This document shows, piece by piece, positions 34,570-47,300 of a stretch of 64,000 nt of DNA. The first letter of the stretch is position 1, and each line of letters begins with the position of its first letter. The notes beneath the pieces were generated by a model that saw only the letters and a program-made list of their open reading frames with translations, was not told the DNA's origin and ran no database searches. The translations under genes and the position numbers were made by a program. The stretch is from Marsupella aquatica (Eukaryota; Marchantiophyta): positions 992,001 to 1,056,000 of the forward strand of contig OZ316891.1 in assembly GCA_973895155.1 (NCBI GenBank). The letters are read 5' to 3'.

Positions 34570-36150
34570 TTAGCTTTAATCATGTCAATTGTCACGGGTG
34601 TAAGTAGTTGAATTCACCATGCGTCAGTTTTTGAAGTGTTGTGACTCTAGCTACTTAAATTCTGTCGAAAGAAGTTCAAGTCTCTTTGTATTTGAATCTC
34701 CTAACTTTGTCTGCGGAGATGGGAGGTATAGTTAAAAAATCATCTCTCCCTCCCTCTCTGGTATGATTTTGAGTTCTGTCACTTCTCTTCACGAAGAATA
34801 CGAGAGAATAGAAGAAGACAATTTGTACACCAACTTCTCTTGACATGTAGTCTCAATCAACTGATGTGTGTAAAATAATGTTTTGTTCGCTCTATTGAGA
34901 ACGATCACAGGTTATATTCGGGCCTTAGCTTAGTTTATGCTTGTTCTAAAAGCTCACACATCTTTACATTCTAGTTTTTCCTTCCAAGAGTGATCACATG
35001 GCATTATTGCTACACGATTCCAGTCAAGCTATTCCCAAGCTGGATGGCAATGCCAACTAAGATGCATCGCAACTTCTTGTTTTTGCAAGCCTTTCATCGA
35101 CTGGCGGTTGGGAGTTCTTAAACGGCACTAGAGTTCCACCTACATGCAAAGCCGAGGAAAAGGCATGCAATACTCGTAGACCAGGATGACAATGAAATAC
35201 AGTCACTGTGCAGCAGTTTCAGCAATAGTTCAAGGGTAGCAATCATGATTGTTCAGGCATCTACCCCTGCTCCATTGCCATTTTCTCCTTCATTTTGTTG
35301 ATCTTTTCAATTTTGTTCAATTCTCTTTTCAAGCGCACCCTGAGGAGGGTCCAGTGAGTGACATTTCAACACGGATTCCTGATTCAGGAAGCTAATCACC
35401 ATTTTTGACATACTAAGGCAGATCCTGTGAGAAAAATCTTGACACAGATTGTTGACTCACGCGCTAATCACAATTCTGTGCAACAACAAATCATTTTTCC
35501 GAATTACGTTATGGATCCGTTGTCCATCATACTGGAGCGGGCCCAACCATCTCACCGGGATATATACGGGCAAGTCAATTTGCGATTATAGCACAGTGAT
35601 TGCGATAAATCTTTGTGGTGTTTGCTATCTGGCTACCAATGTGCTCAATACTATCTCTGAGCATCTTCTAGAGCAACAGGGCATCTATGGACCTATTTGC
35701 TGTGAACTTCACCATTCCATAAATTGTTTTTGATGTCATGGGCCCTATCTCTACTACTGGTCTTGCCAGTCAGAAATATTTTTGTGCCTAGTTACAGATG
35801 ACTATTCACAGTTGGGTGGGGTGTGTGATAGGATGCTCTGTCTTCTCTCCTGATTGATTCCTATCTGTTGTTAGAGTTTCTTTGGGTACTTGTGTTACTA
35901 ATGTGAAATGCCGCGTGTGTTAGTCGCTGCACTTTCCACGTGTCAGTACCTTACAGTTGAAGTGTTTCCATTTTAGCTTTACTCATGTGTAAACTGCCGC
36001 GGGTGTAAGTTCAGGGTTTAGGGTAAGTCATTGATTCACCACACGTCAGTGTTTGAAGTGTTTTCTGCTTTATGTTGAAAGAACTTCACGTCTCTTTGTA
36101 TTTGAATTATCTCCTTTGTCCGCGGGGATGGGAGATATTAAAAATCAGCT
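34570..36150 (+). mobile_element. Decayed LTR-retrotransposon relic, copia-like
   Basis: Two direct repeats of about 170 bp (34570-34745 and 35977-36150) share TTAGCTTTA-TCATGT, CGGGTGTAAG, GTCTCTTTGTATTTGAAT and GCGG-GATGGGAG and look like LTR remnants. Between them, frame-broken pieces recall gag (CCCAAGCTGGATGGCAATGC, then a tract recalling EFLNGTRVPPTCKAEE) and integrase (VMGPI, then VTDDYS). There are many stops; it is not functional. Confidence 0.55.
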
Positions 36151-36328
36151 GGAAGTGTACTTGAAGCTTTTGCAACTGATGAGTTCCTAATGAGCTCCTG
36201 AACAGTGACCACCCTCTACAACCCGGGAATGGGAGATATTAAAAATCAGCTGGAAGTGTCCTGGAAGCTTTTGCAACTGATGAGTTCCTGATGAGCTATG
36301 AACAGTGACCACCCTCTACAACCGGTAA
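36128..36328 (+). repeat. 101-bp tandem duplication
   Basis: Copies at 36128-36228 and 36229-36328 begin ATGGGAGATATTAAAAATC and differ at a few positions plus a small indel. The duplication starts inside the 3' end of the LTR relic. Confidence 0.85.
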
Positions 36329-37569
36329 CAGGTCAGTTTTAGGAGGGAAATGTAAAGAGTATTCCTTGGAAATGTTAATGTAGATAGTGACCATGAAAAC
36401 CCCGTGGCGAGGAAAAACAGGAAGAATCCCACAAAATAAACAACGCTAACCGGGAGGCCAACTGTAAAGAGTAGTACCGAGTCAAATTAATAATACGTTC
36501 ATTTGGGTTACAGAAATCTACATGAGCACCTCAACATACTTGAAACTTGAAACTCCATCCAGGCTTCAAGTTCCTTTTGAAGGACTTGTGTATCCTTTTT
36601 CAAATATGCAGATATGACTTAAAGAGGAATGGACCAAGGTGCCCTCCAACAGAGTGGTCTAAAATCTAGGACAAAAGAGTGATGAGCAAACATTAGGCCC
36701 CACTTCGTTTAGGCCCCACTTCGTTCCATGTAGGATTGGTACCAAGTTGTTGAAAGTACTCCCAACTTTTTGTAAAATGAAAAGCAGCAATGTCTTCCAA
36801 ATGGGTGGCCCTGATCAAATCTTTGAGACAAAAACAAAAGTGGAAATTGCCCCCCACATCTTGTACAGTCACCCTGGGAACATGAAAGACTATTGCATAA
36901 AAAAGTGCGAAATTAGAATTGTTTCGGAACATTCGAAATGAGAATTGCATTCAAAAGTGTGCAATGAGAATTATTTAGGGAAATTTGGGAAAAGAGAATT
37001 GTTCAGAATTGTTCTAAATCCTAAGTCTTCGTCCACTTTGGAGGTAACTTCCCACATTAGTCAGGTCCAGTCGATTGAGGGACTTCGGTGAAGGTACTAG
37101 TTCGTAACTTGTAACTCTCTGCGATATGGACGCAGCTGTTTCTGCTCCGGTCTGATTAGTAAATGTGGGGATTCAGTTGCTCTTGTGACTACTACACAGG
37201 TTTTAACCAGCGGAACTGGTTCAGGCATGATGCAAATGATGGCCACAAAAAGTTTACGCATTATTTAGGTAAGTCTGATTCTCGCCCAAAACAATGCAAG
37301 CGCGGCTTAATCTGTCGCAAGGCTTAATCTATCAGCTTCTGATTTCAAAATTGCACATTATAGAGCACTTCTACTAGTATGGTAACATTATATGTCGCAT
37401 AACAGCGTCCTCTATCAGCCTGGGGAGTGTCCTGGGCTATACAGTCTAACATGCCACACGATATCCTACATGGTAGACATGGTACCCCAAGATACGTACA
37501 AGCAGTTTACTTGCGGTGAGAATGAACGATGCCGCTTCATTAGTTAACTTTTGAATGCGACGATCCCAT
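36329..37569. other. Intergenic, no supported gene
   Basis: No coding sequence found. The last 300 bp resemble the 3' flank of DRP copy A (about 27530-27890), so this belongs to the duplicated block. Confidence 0.4.
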
Positions 37570-40356
37570 CTAGAGTAACTTCTGAAGAACTCCTTTGCAT
37601 TTTCTCAAAGTGTCAATTCGTTGTCGCAGACATAATCTTTTATGAATGGTGGCAGGATTCTCCTCCATAAAAGTCGACAGGTCCTGCCCCAGCTTCGCTT
37701 TCAACATGGCTTCTCGTAGGTTCCGCAGGAGAGTATTTTGCAAAGCGAATCGCAACTCCAACGGAATTTCGTCCGCCATTCTTTTGTGCACCACTTTGCA
37801 GTAGGCTGCCAGATTCACCTTCATGTCGAACGCTGATCGGTACTCGTTCGACGCATTATATGCCTCGTTCAAACTGAAAAATTGCTTGAACCCTTCGACT
37901 TGGACTTGGTTAGCAGTGGTTCTTCCAGTTTGATACTGGATCAAATGCTCTCTGATCTTCTGGACATTCGCCATGTAATAATCATTCATGGTGAAAACAT
38001 TGGATCTCTCTTTGTCGAGGACACGGAGAACATACTTCGTGCACTTCCTACGGCAGACGGCAAGCACGTTGTCGGCTTCCTGCACAAGTGCGGTCAATGA
38101 ACCGTCAGGTGGAAAGAGCCAACTGGATAGAGGAATTACAGGTGAATGGACGAAACCAAGCAGAAGGATCAGAATGTCTGTGAATTAGCCTCACTTGTTT
38201 GTATGCAGCAAGCAAATTTGGGAACATATTTGCTGATTTCTGAATGATATTGAAAAGAAAATTTCGAGCGAACTCGTGTGACTCAGCCACCAGATCGGTG
38301 CAAGCCTCTGAAACCTTGTCAATTTCTTGTTTGACAAGTGTCCTCATCAGTGCGGGAGACAGAAAGTTGGGCAGGGTCAACCCTCGCATCTCAGTCAAAA
38401 GTAGCAAAATTTCCGCCGTTCTACTAGCAGGAAGAATTTGGTCCACAACATCATGCAGCTTATCACTGAACGCCTGAAACATTTCGTCTAATCGGGCCGG
38501 GTAGTGCAATTGTTTCTGATCCGAAACTTTATCGTAGTTCCCATTCAGCAAAATCTCGTCCATTGTGGTTTTGATCTCCTCAACGATATTCAAGAACATG
38601 ACTGTCGGATCCGCATTGGCTAAAGAGCCTTGCGGGAGGGCTTCCAGTTCTCTCCTCCTCTCCAGCAAGGCCTTATCAACCTTTTGCTGTATACCTGCTC
38701 ACAAGAATTGGCTCACCAATGATCAACAAGCTAGCCACAATGTGCACGCGTGTACGAAGTTTGTACCGTCTACAATTGCAGATGTGGCGGCCCAGCTTCG
38801 AGCAGTTATCTTTGACAACAGAATCCGTAGCAAGCCTTGAGCAGCACCGAAGATAACATATATTTATTACCTGGCAGACTCGCACGAATGATGTTGGCTT
38901 GAATCTGAGTCAAGCGCTCTGCCAACGACGGAATTCCCACGGAACTCTTGTCGAGTCGGGAAAGCGAAGAGTGGCTCCGGAAAAGCTCTCTCTCCTGTTC
39001 ACGTGCTTCCTCATGTGATCCATCACCTGTCCGGTTCCTGCAGCGCAGATTACGACGGCGACATCGGTTAAGATGTCAATCACAAGATGAAGTACACCCA
39101 TGGAGACTGCAGAGTCTTTCAGGTTCAGGAAATAATTATGGCGGGGTATACATCCATGTAGATTATGCAGCAAAGTATGTTATCTTCCATGAAATTAATT
39201 CAAGTCTTCTGTTATCTTCCATGAAATTAATTCAAGTCACTGAGAAGCCGGTACTCAGAAGTTTCTACCTTACACAAATATAACCTAAACCTATGTTGAC
39301 ATCGTCGGCCATGACTTTGTTGTAGACATCATCCGCAGCTCTGTCCACTTTGGTCACTACTGCCAAAGTTCTCTCCCCATTCTTATCCACCTCTTGTGAC
39401 ATCCTGATGGATTCGCATGTGGAGAAGTCAACAGTTGCCGACAGGACATTTAGTATCACTGTTTCTTGCGGTTTCAAATACTTCTGAATCATTGCCTTGA
39501 TTTGTTCATAAATATCGGCTGGCTGGCCGTGAACAGGCACTCGAGTGATACCTGTCGATTCCAACATCCCAGACTGTGCGAGTTAGTTTGGGTTTGGGAT
39601 CGATGAGTAACCTTGCATGGTAAACTCTCGAAAATTCTCTCATAGAAGTCTACGGTGTATACATTAGATCCAACAACGTACATCAACACTGCAACTGAGC
39701 ATGCATCCGCTTCAATCGTTTCAAGCTTGAGTAATTGAGCTTTTGAAAGGAACATTGCCGGTTTAGATATCTTCGTCGATGTCGTTAGACATCTTCTCCT
39801 TTCAAGGGAGATATGTAGCAGATCTGTAGCAAGCGAAATACATCCACGCAACAGGCATACAGTCAACGAGAGAGTTGAAACAGACTAGAGACCTAGAGAA
39901 GGCAGCTGAGTACGTAGATTGACCTGGAAGATCGATCATTGTAAGATCGGGCGCGTTAGGCCTTCGTATGTGTAGCGAAATTGCTGCGTCTGTTACGACT
40001 CCTTTCCCAGTGCCCGCCAGGACATCGGTCGCGGCATTTACATACCACACTATCTGCTCTTCTTTGATAGTAAACTGCTTGTCTTTGTAGGAGATTGTGA
40101 TCTCACTGTCTTCGGAGACACGACAGCTCTGCAGTCGTAGTACAAGAGGGACTCTTGTGGCGATACCCTGTCCACGCGGTAAGCTGATCGTCGCCAGCGA
40201 CTCTAAAACAGAAGACTTTCCACTAGACTGGTCCCCTACAACCACTATGCTGGGCAGAGGAATACCCTCGTCAGTGACCTTCAGAGTACGCAGCATATCC
40301 ACAGCATCGAGGAGAGGACGAATGTTCTTGTTGAATTTCTCGTCAAGACCCGTCAT
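37570..40356 (-). CDS. Dynamin-related GTPase, DRP4C/Mx-like (copy B)
   Basis: Tandem paralogue of the gene at 28058-30852. Exons 40356-39924, 39551-39269, 39037-38871, 38694-38195 and 38079-37570 have lengths 433, 283, 167, 500 and 510, exactly those of copy A, again giving 630 aa. GDQSSGKS (41-48), DLPG (142-145) and TKVD (211-214) are intact and no stop interrupts the frame. Exon 1 is nearly identical to copy A through the G1 region, with most change between residues 95 and 130; the last exon also varies (NASNEYRSAF against NRSNDYRSAF). Introns differ in length. Intron 2 has a 32-bp tandem duplication (39179-39238). It is probably functional and recently duplicated. Confidence 0.92.
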
Positions 40357-41779
40357 GGTGCTGGCTGGACCCGACGGACCTTTGAGTCAGTTGAATAAGG
40401 TTTTTACCATTCGAATTGTAGCGATACCGAGAATGTGTCAAACGAAAAGGCAAGACCTTCGCATTCAGCTCAACTGCGTCGGATTAGTAATTAACCTACC
40501 CTCGAGTGCTTTGTTTGGACAGGTCTGTCTGTTTGGCTATCGTCGCTATATATGTTCACAATTACCGTCCGGGCGGTCAAAGTAGGTATGGTTTGCTCTC
40601 TGGTACAACACAGCGCAGTGAGGAGAACAAAAAGAAGGAAAACTTCAGGATTAACAGATCAGAGCGAGACAAGGCATTTGACTCTCAACTATTTATCCTT
40701 AGTCCTTCTAATAGCCAGCCAAAGCATGAAGCAAGACTCAAGAAGACGAGAAGGGGTAACAACTATTGAACTGTCTGCCTGTCTCTACAACGACAAGTGT
40801 AGAAGAATGATCATAATTGCGAGAGGGATTGAATTGAACCATTAGAGGAGTATCGTAGTGCTATTAAGAATGATAGGGGCTCGGCATTTATGATGAGATG
40901 CGATGCGACGAGAGTCCGAGACGCTGAGGAGTGGATCCTTGTGGGTCTTGTACTTCCACACATGGAATCAATCCGCTGTATAATAGTATACCAGTAGTAT
41001 TTCTTGTTCGTTTGAACCCGAATCTGTGAGAAACCTTCAAGATTCACATTTCCAAATTCGTTGCCTTCATCAAAGGACGCTAGAAATCCCTGCCCTGAGA
41101 TGGGGAGTCGAGACGTATTCTTGTAGTGAACGCGAACGGCACATCGCGTCCTATACCACCTAATTTCTACTAACTGGAGTATGCATCCTTGCATGAGCTG
41201 TTACTCAGTTACTTGGAGAACTTGCCACAATGACACAATCAGACGCGCAGTTTTAGTGCATTTAGTGATTCAGTTTTCGACCAGCAGAAATAATGTCCAT
41301 TGATTCGTAGAGTGCAGCTTTTATTATGTGCCGCCGACTCTTCGAGAGCCTGCGCCCTGTACCCCTATGTGAATCTTAATGTACATTTGTAAGTGTTTCA
41401 GGGGAATCAACTCAATCAAGGCCTCAAGCGAGCTCCCATATACAGCAGCACTCGGAAAAGGATTGGTCACTGTGCTCTTCATTGGAGATTGGTGTTCGAA
41501 ATAGCTTCACGTAACTGGTGGAGGAATAGTAATCCAGTAATCCACTGTCACTAGTGCTAAGACTCTTTAAGTCACACCTGCCCATATAAAAGCTACATTC
41601 TCTCCCTCATTATTCCTCCTTCTTCACCATAAATATATATGGTGAATAGTGTCACACCATAGCAGCCGGAGCACTTGCCAATAAAGACGCACTCATCATC
41701 TTTTGTGTAACTTGACGTACCCTAATCACGGTTGCCAAAGGTGTTATTATACATAGACAAGCTCAAACTCCTTGTGTTG
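40357..41779. other. Upstream region of DRP copy B; intergenic
   Basis: The first 450 bp are similar to the copy A promoter region, including a minus-strand GATAAATAG near 40688-40698, about 335 bp before the ATG. The remainder to 41779 holds no supported gene. Confidence 0.4.
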
Positions 41780-42240
41780 TTTAAAAGATGTTGTTGCTTG
41801 AAAAATGATGTTGCCTGAAGAGATCATTAAGCAAAAGATATGTTTTAGTAAAAGATGTTATGCAGAAGACGTCATTGAGTAAAGGTATGGTTATTCAAAA
41901 CAAGTTGTCAAATAATCAACTTAGTTGTGCAAAAGATGTAGTTTATGGAAAAGATGAAGTTAAGCACAAGATGTTGATGCGTGAAAAATGACATTGGGCA
42001 AAAAATGTCATTGTGTATAACTAATGATATAGTTGATGCAAAAGACCTGATTGCACAAAAGATGTTGTCGAGGGAAAGATATTCTGAAAGTTTGCTGAAA
42101 AGATGGCATTGCCTTATTAAATGACATCAATGCAAAAGAAGGAGAACATTGTGCTCAAGATGGCATTGAGAAAACATGGTGATTGCAAAGACATTCTTGA
42201 ATAAAACATTTGTTTGAATGCCCATGCAAGATTTCATTCA
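41780..42240 (+). repeat. Degenerate array of about 20-bp units (GCAAAAGATGT-type)
   Basis: Loose tandem units such as GCAAAAGATG, AAAAGATGTTATG and GGAAAAGATGAAG recur roughly every 19-22 bp. The AAAAGATGT core matches the 19-bp unit of the large element's terminal arrays. It is followed by a pyrimidine-rich stretch (42330-42470), as in those arms. Confidence 0.55.
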
Positions 42241-44309
42241 TTTGTACATATATGTAGTTGAATGAGTATAAGATGTCATTGCACAACATACGCGCAACAG
42301 GAACCACAATAATACAACAGAGTGAGAATAGTTTTTTTCTTTGTGTTTTTTCCTTTTACTTTTTGTTCTTGACAACCCTAACCTTTCTCCCCCTATTTCA
42401 CTGTTTTCCCCGTCTCCTCAGTCTTTTTCTCATTTTTCCTCCCTCCTTGCACTCCTACCTCCCCCCCCCAGCTGCCGAGGTGACTGTGCCCCTCGCTGGG
42501 CACCTTGCAATTGACGCCCTTGGCCCCTTCCCTGCAATTTGTTTTGGGCCTTATTGCTTGCATTTTTTGAAACTGGAAAGGGCATCGCAAATGAAGAGAG
42601 ACCACTCTATTATAGCTTCATAGAGCTCAATTATCTAAATTACACAATGGTATAATAGATATCATGTCTATAAGTAACAAAACTCGATAGTGGTATAATT
42701 CAAGATTCCTTCAAGTTTCAGTATCAACTGCTCATAGCGTTCTCAACGCAACAAATGACTCTATGCATACTTTGGTATTTGAAACATTTTGAACCGGGAC
42801 TTTAGGATAACCGATAGTTCTGGGCAGTTTTTCGGCCCATTGACTCATTGATTGTTTTGTAGTGATTGGAAGGAGATTACAAGCTCTACTGTAGTACATC
42901 AGGTTTGAAGTGCTAAGTTACATAATTAACAGAGAGCATATTACAAGAATTCACAATCCTATTCAGAGGATATCGTATGTTTTGTTCCAAGTACTCTGCT
43001 CTTATTGTAATTGCTTTCTACTTCTTTTGAGTTCCCATTAGAAAGCTCAGGAAACCTCTTCCTCCGACTTGAGCTATTTAAGCTTGAGAATGCATAATGT
43101 CATCTGGTAGAATTATGAAGTAGCTTTATGAGGTGAAGCAATTTGATACCTCTCTGAAGGTCGATTAAACTGGCACATTTGATGGTACCGTGCGCAGAAA
43201 ACAGATTACTCGGGTGGCAGCATTTGAAGTCTTTCTCAATCAATCAATGTCTTGGGTGGTAACATGGTATTGGCATACATTGCTGTCGAAGTTTCAGCTA
43301 CTCCACCCTTGGAAATGCTCTGTTTGCATTAGAGCCAAACTCTGTCAATGTATTTGGCTTTAAATTATAAAAACAAATTTTTACACGAGTTCATCTTTGA
43401 AGTTAGAAGCGGCTAGCTGGCAAATTAATGAAGCTCTCACTAAAGCTAAACAAAATTTTGAGCCTCATTTCTGAATAGAGAAAAACTTAATGAATCTCAG
43501 CAGTGCCGTTGCAATTAAGGCAGCGCCGCATTTAGTTATTTTACACACACGGCGCCCCGCATTTGAAGAAATAATTATGTGCTACAGACAGACATACGAA
43601 TATTTGCTCTGACAGCTCTTTCCAATTTCGTTGAAAGGTCGCACCCATCGACAGATGCAATCAATTAATATACAGACTTCCACAATTAACATGATCCATG
43701 TCACTGTAGGGTCGAGCACTCGAGTGGCACTGATTCCTAGCGGCTCTTTCGTTCAATGGTCGATCTGTCGGTTCATTTTGGGCGCAACATATGGAAGAAA
43801 ATTATGTGACAGGTGAAGGTGAATTTAAGGGTCGACAACCCCGACATTATTGGGCAATGCATGATGTACACCTTCCTCCCTGAAATTTGAGTTATAGTTC
43901 ATCTATTCTCAACTTCATCATGCGGAGCAACAATCGAAGTCCAATGTCCTCATCTTCATTCGTGAACGGCGACAAACTTGAATATTTGATCCTCGACGTG
44001 GGTCGCAGCATATATCATGAATCTTTAACTGTAACGAATTGGAACACTTCATCCAGGACTTCATCGTGAGTAGCAGCAGCTTCAGAAGTCCAGGTACTTC
44101 ATCGTGATTCGAGAATGGTAACATTCGATGGCTTTGACTCCTTCGGTAGACATAATCCTTTTCTCGCTTGAAGATGGCATGGAGGCCTCCATGTATGCAG
44201 ATAAGGATAGATCTCGGCGGAATCCAATATCTTTGGCACGCCTTAATTTTATAATACATCTCTAGCTCACCTAGGGTTCACGGGGAAATTACTGTCGATA
44301 CCTGGAAGA
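42241..44309. other. Intergenic, no supported gene
   Basis: Pyrimidine-rich low-complexity DNA at 42330-42470, including a C8 run at about 42462-42470, gives a spurious open frame. The rest shows no domain or splice-supported exon. The last few hundred bases are the 3' flank of the receptor kinase gene. Confidence 0.4.
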
Positions 44310-47300
44310 TCAATAGTAGAGATCTTGCTCAAGCATCCATGGAGCTACAAAATCTGCACCATTGAGCATTGTTGTTGTGGTCTCACGACCTTCCATCGCT
44401 TCGGCAATGGTGCGCATAGACGACTCCAGGAGAACCCTCATGGGGATATCGAGGGTCCCGGAGCTGAACTTGGATGTCGGCTTGTTACTCGGCAGCGTCG
44501 GAAGGGCTAGATCTCCGAGGAGCATTTGCAGAGCGTATCGGATGGGCGGGCGGCAGGTGTGGTCGGGATGGATGCACATAAGGCCCACCTTCAGGACTCT
44601 CGTCATATTTGTCTCGTCATATAGCCCTGCCAGGCGAGGATCCACAGCGTCTAGCAATCGTCCGGACGCGAGGAGCCCCCAGACCCAGTCGGCCAGGACT
44701 ACCTCCTGCTCAGGCCGGTTGCTGTCCAGCGGCCGCTTCGCGCACATTACCACGAGAATCAGAGTGCCGAAGCTAAAGACGTCGGTCTTTGTCGTCGCCC
44801 TACCTGTGTGCACTGTCTCCGGTGCAAGATACCCCATTGTGCCGGCCATTATCGTTGTGTCCGTCGTAGTTTGGCTGTGGTCGCTCGGCCTCGCCAGCCC
44901 GAAGTCTCCAAGCCTTGCGTTGAACTTCGAATCCAGAAGCACATTGCTGTGCACAATAAAACCAATAAAAAAGTCTTCAGATCGCATGCAAAACCAACGT
45001 TGATCACGGGACTGAGAGTACCGAAATCTCGTACAAACTATATTTAGCCACGAAACTTTCAAAGAGATTGTATCATCCCGAGAGAAACTACTGTAGTCAG
45101 CCCATCAAGACCTTCGGGAGCATCATTCATCGCCCGTTGCAAACTGAAAATAATTTCCAGTCTCGACACATGTTTTGTACAGCAACGGTGACACTGTAAA
45201 GTAGAGACAGAGTATCACAATTGCTGGTGGTTGTTCGTCGATGAGGACAACGGAAACCATTTGTAAAGTGATCTAGCTTTGAGTCTGTAGTTCATTGACT
45301 ACCGCCATCAGCACAGCGCTCACTAGTGGAACCTACCGCACCAAGAAAGTCATGAACCCACTTCTGAATAAGCTCAGGCACCACAATCCTTCATTGTGTA
45401 CGTGCAAAAGCTGTAGATTTAGATAACAGGGGCAAGGGTGGTGTCGCGAGCTGAGATCAATTCCATTCCTCTCGACTGTTTCTCATGATCGACAGTTTCG
45501 TAGACAGTTGTGCTGACATCTATTGATAAACTGTTAAGTTGTAATTGTCGAGAATTCATGATTCACGCGAATTCAAGAGAAGCAGAACGACATGCATCTA
45601 TACAAAAACACTACAATTATCAAAATTCAGAGAGTAAGTTTGGGTGAAGTGTTTTAATGGTCGAATGCAATAACATTAGTAGTATGTAATGAATCGTCTT
45701 GAAGTTGACATGATCAAAAAATTAGTGTTCAATGGTCTCTCGATGGGGGAGTCGAGTGGAGATCAACGTTGACCAGGCCCGTGACCAAAGAGGTTCGGTC
45801 ACAAAAGCGCTGAACTGTTACAAATGCACTCTCCTTAATATTGTACATTGTATTTTGAAGAAAATTAGTCGCAGAATCGTATGTGCATACAAAAAAGATC
45901 TGGAGGTATTTTCGGGCACTCTCCTTAGTATTGTACATTGTATTTTGAAAAAAATTATTAGCAGAATCATATGCGCATAATTGTATGTGCAGAAAAAAGA
46001 TTTGGAGTCATTTTCGGGCCCCCACCACCACAAGCTGAAGTTCAGCCAATCAGGCAGGAAAGAATAAGTGCATGTTCCGTCGGAGGAATTTGTTCTGGTT
46101 GCTACTGCACATAGGTCGTGTACATAGGCACTGCCTGCGGGCAGAAAAAGAAAAACGAAGAAAAGGATTAATAACTAGCTCACCTGGCTTTTACATCCCG
46201 ATGGATAATTTGCTGCTCCGCTTCGTCGTGAAGGTACGTCAGGGCAGACGCCACCTGACGCAGTGCTTTGTAGCGTATATCCCATGACAGCACTCGATTG
46301 TCTGCGAGAAGAGACATGCATGCATATAATGTTTAATCCAAAGAGTTCACAGCTCGAGTTCTTTGACATTTCTGGAAGTAATCAATGCATCGCCGATCTG
46401 GGAGGGAAAGTACAATTCACAATTCCGAGTTCAATTTTCAGAGAATAGTCGTGGAAACATAATTATGCGCGCAGTTATCATGACAAACATATACGTAGCA
46501 GCCAAATCTCAAGGTTGGATAATGCACTCGACCGAGGAATCGACAACATCAGTCGAATCTTGTCGCAGTGGAGTAGATGGCTACAGTCCCAACAACAGAA
46601 AACAATGCAACAGCAGAATCGCAGTAACAATCGGTATACGGATCAAAGAGACACTCGGTCGCACACCTCAATAAAGTTTTTGTACTTCTGAACTGTACTT
46701 TAGTAGTTAGACTCGACTAATACTTCAATCAAGCTAGCATTGCATCACAAGCGGTCGAAACAATTATCTATTAATTCTATCAAATCGACGGAATGATGAT
46801 TACCGTCATTCGTCTCGTACAGGTGCTTGTCCAAGCTGCCGTTTTCCATAAAATCGTAAATCAACAGCAGCTTGCCCTTCTTGTGGCACCAGCCATGGAT
46901 CTGGACCAGATGCCGGTGCCGGAGTCCTGCGATGATATTCACCTCGGCAAGAAACTCGCGCTCTCCCTGGCACGAATCGGCTGCCACCTCTTTCACGGCC
47001 ACGGGTACAATCGCCTCATTATGGTCCGACAGATAGCCCTTATACACAACACCGAAGCCGCCTCGTCCCAACTCCTCTTTGAAGCCATTTGTCGCTTGCT
47101 TCAGCTCACGATAAGTGTAACTCCTCGGCCCTAAGCTCGACACAGCATCCAACTCTTGTGTGGAGGTAAACCTCTTCGATCCGAAAGAGCCCGTTCGTGA
47201 GTGTTTGTATTTCAGACTACTAGGATCCATCGAAGATAATATTTTCATTATTGGCGAGTCCCGACGAGGGTTGAAGATGACTGAAGCTCGAGGTGAGAAG

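Noticed and set aside
36128-36328. Pair of short LTRs
   Set aside because: The two copies are directly adjacent, a simple tandem duplication with nothing between them.
42258-42623. 121-codon open frame
   Set aside because: It arises from pyrimidine-rich low-complexity DNA with runs of T and C.
44362-45003. Long plus-strand open frame of 213 codons
   Set aside because: It is the mirror of the last exon of the lectin receptor kinase on the minus strand; its translation has no domain.
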